From positions 1-5,686 of the forward strand of contig CAMDXR010000215.1 of NCBI GenBank assembly GCA_945877725.1: DNA of 5,686 nucleotides. The letters are read 5' to 3'. The notes below the pieces were generated by a model. It made no database searches. It was not told the DNA's origin and saw only the letters and a list, made by a program, of their open reading frames with translations. The stretch is from Limnohabitans sp. Rim8 (GTDB lineage Bacteria > Pseudomonadota > Gammaproteobacteria > Burkholderiales > Burkholderiaceae_C). Positions 5,645-5,686 of the stretch are shown here, in pieces. The number at the start of each line of letters is the position of its first letter. Within the stretch, counting starts at the first letter, position 1. The position numbers and the translations under genes were made by a program.

Positions 5645-5659
5645 ATTGGGCAGGCTGGG

Positions 5660-5665
5660 ATTGTA
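5660..5665 (-). promoter_or_regulatory. Possible -10 box for the YecA-family gene
   Basis: TACAAT on the - strand matches the sigma-70 -10 consensus at five of six bases and would start transcription about 20 bases before the ATG. The -35 box at normal spacing would fall at or past the window edge, so the promoter cannot be confirmed. Confidence 0.35.
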
Positions 5666-5686
5666 AAAGCAGCCTAGGCCCACAAA

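Overview
The window is about 5.7 kb of high-GC, densely coding bacterial DNA with five protein genes. A Bug-type (TctC-like) periplasmic receptor, a run of acid-activation and acyl-CoA genes, and short palindromic intergenic repeats with GTCA/CCATG edges together suggest a betaproteobacterium, most likely Burkholderiales and perhaps Comamonadaceae. This placement is an inference from gene content and base composition; no taxonomic marker is present.

Layout: four genes lie on the + strand. (1) The 3' part of an acyl-CoA dehydrogenase-fold flavoprotein (1-987, start outside the window) overlaps by ATGA with (2) a class I acid-CoA ligase (984-2582). A 159-bp gap follows, with a palindromic repeat just after the ligase stop and a clear Shine-Dalgarno sequence before the next gene. 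(3) A secreted Bug-family solute receptor (2742-3749) overlaps by TGATG with (4) an alpha/beta hydrolase of the fluoroacetate/haloacetate dehalogenase type (3749-4720). The convergent gap 4721-4856 is mostly palindromic repeats in a mosaic arrangement. (5) A YecA/UPF0149-family protein with a C-terminal SEC-C zinc motif (4857-5633) is read from the - strand.

The four + strand genes look like a carboxylic-acid uptake and catabolism cluster. The receptor would capture a carboxylate in the periplasm, the hydrolase would act on it (by homology, C-halogen hydrolysis of a short 2-haloacid), and the ligase and dehydrogenase would activate and oxidise an acid as its CoA thioester. Whether all four serve one substrate is not shown by the sequence; the two overlapping pairs are separated by a repeat and may be two transcription units. 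No TctA/TctB membrane subunits are visible. The YecA-family gene appears unrelated.

Points most worth a second look: the hydrolase keeps every residue I can place from the fluoroacetate dehalogenase active site but has an apparent insertion of about 14 residues before its cap; the acyl-CoA dehydrogenase seems to lack glutamate at both usual catalytic-base positions; the intergenic repeats form a REP/BIME-like family; and the ligase has an in-frame 30-bp tandem duplication beside a core motif.
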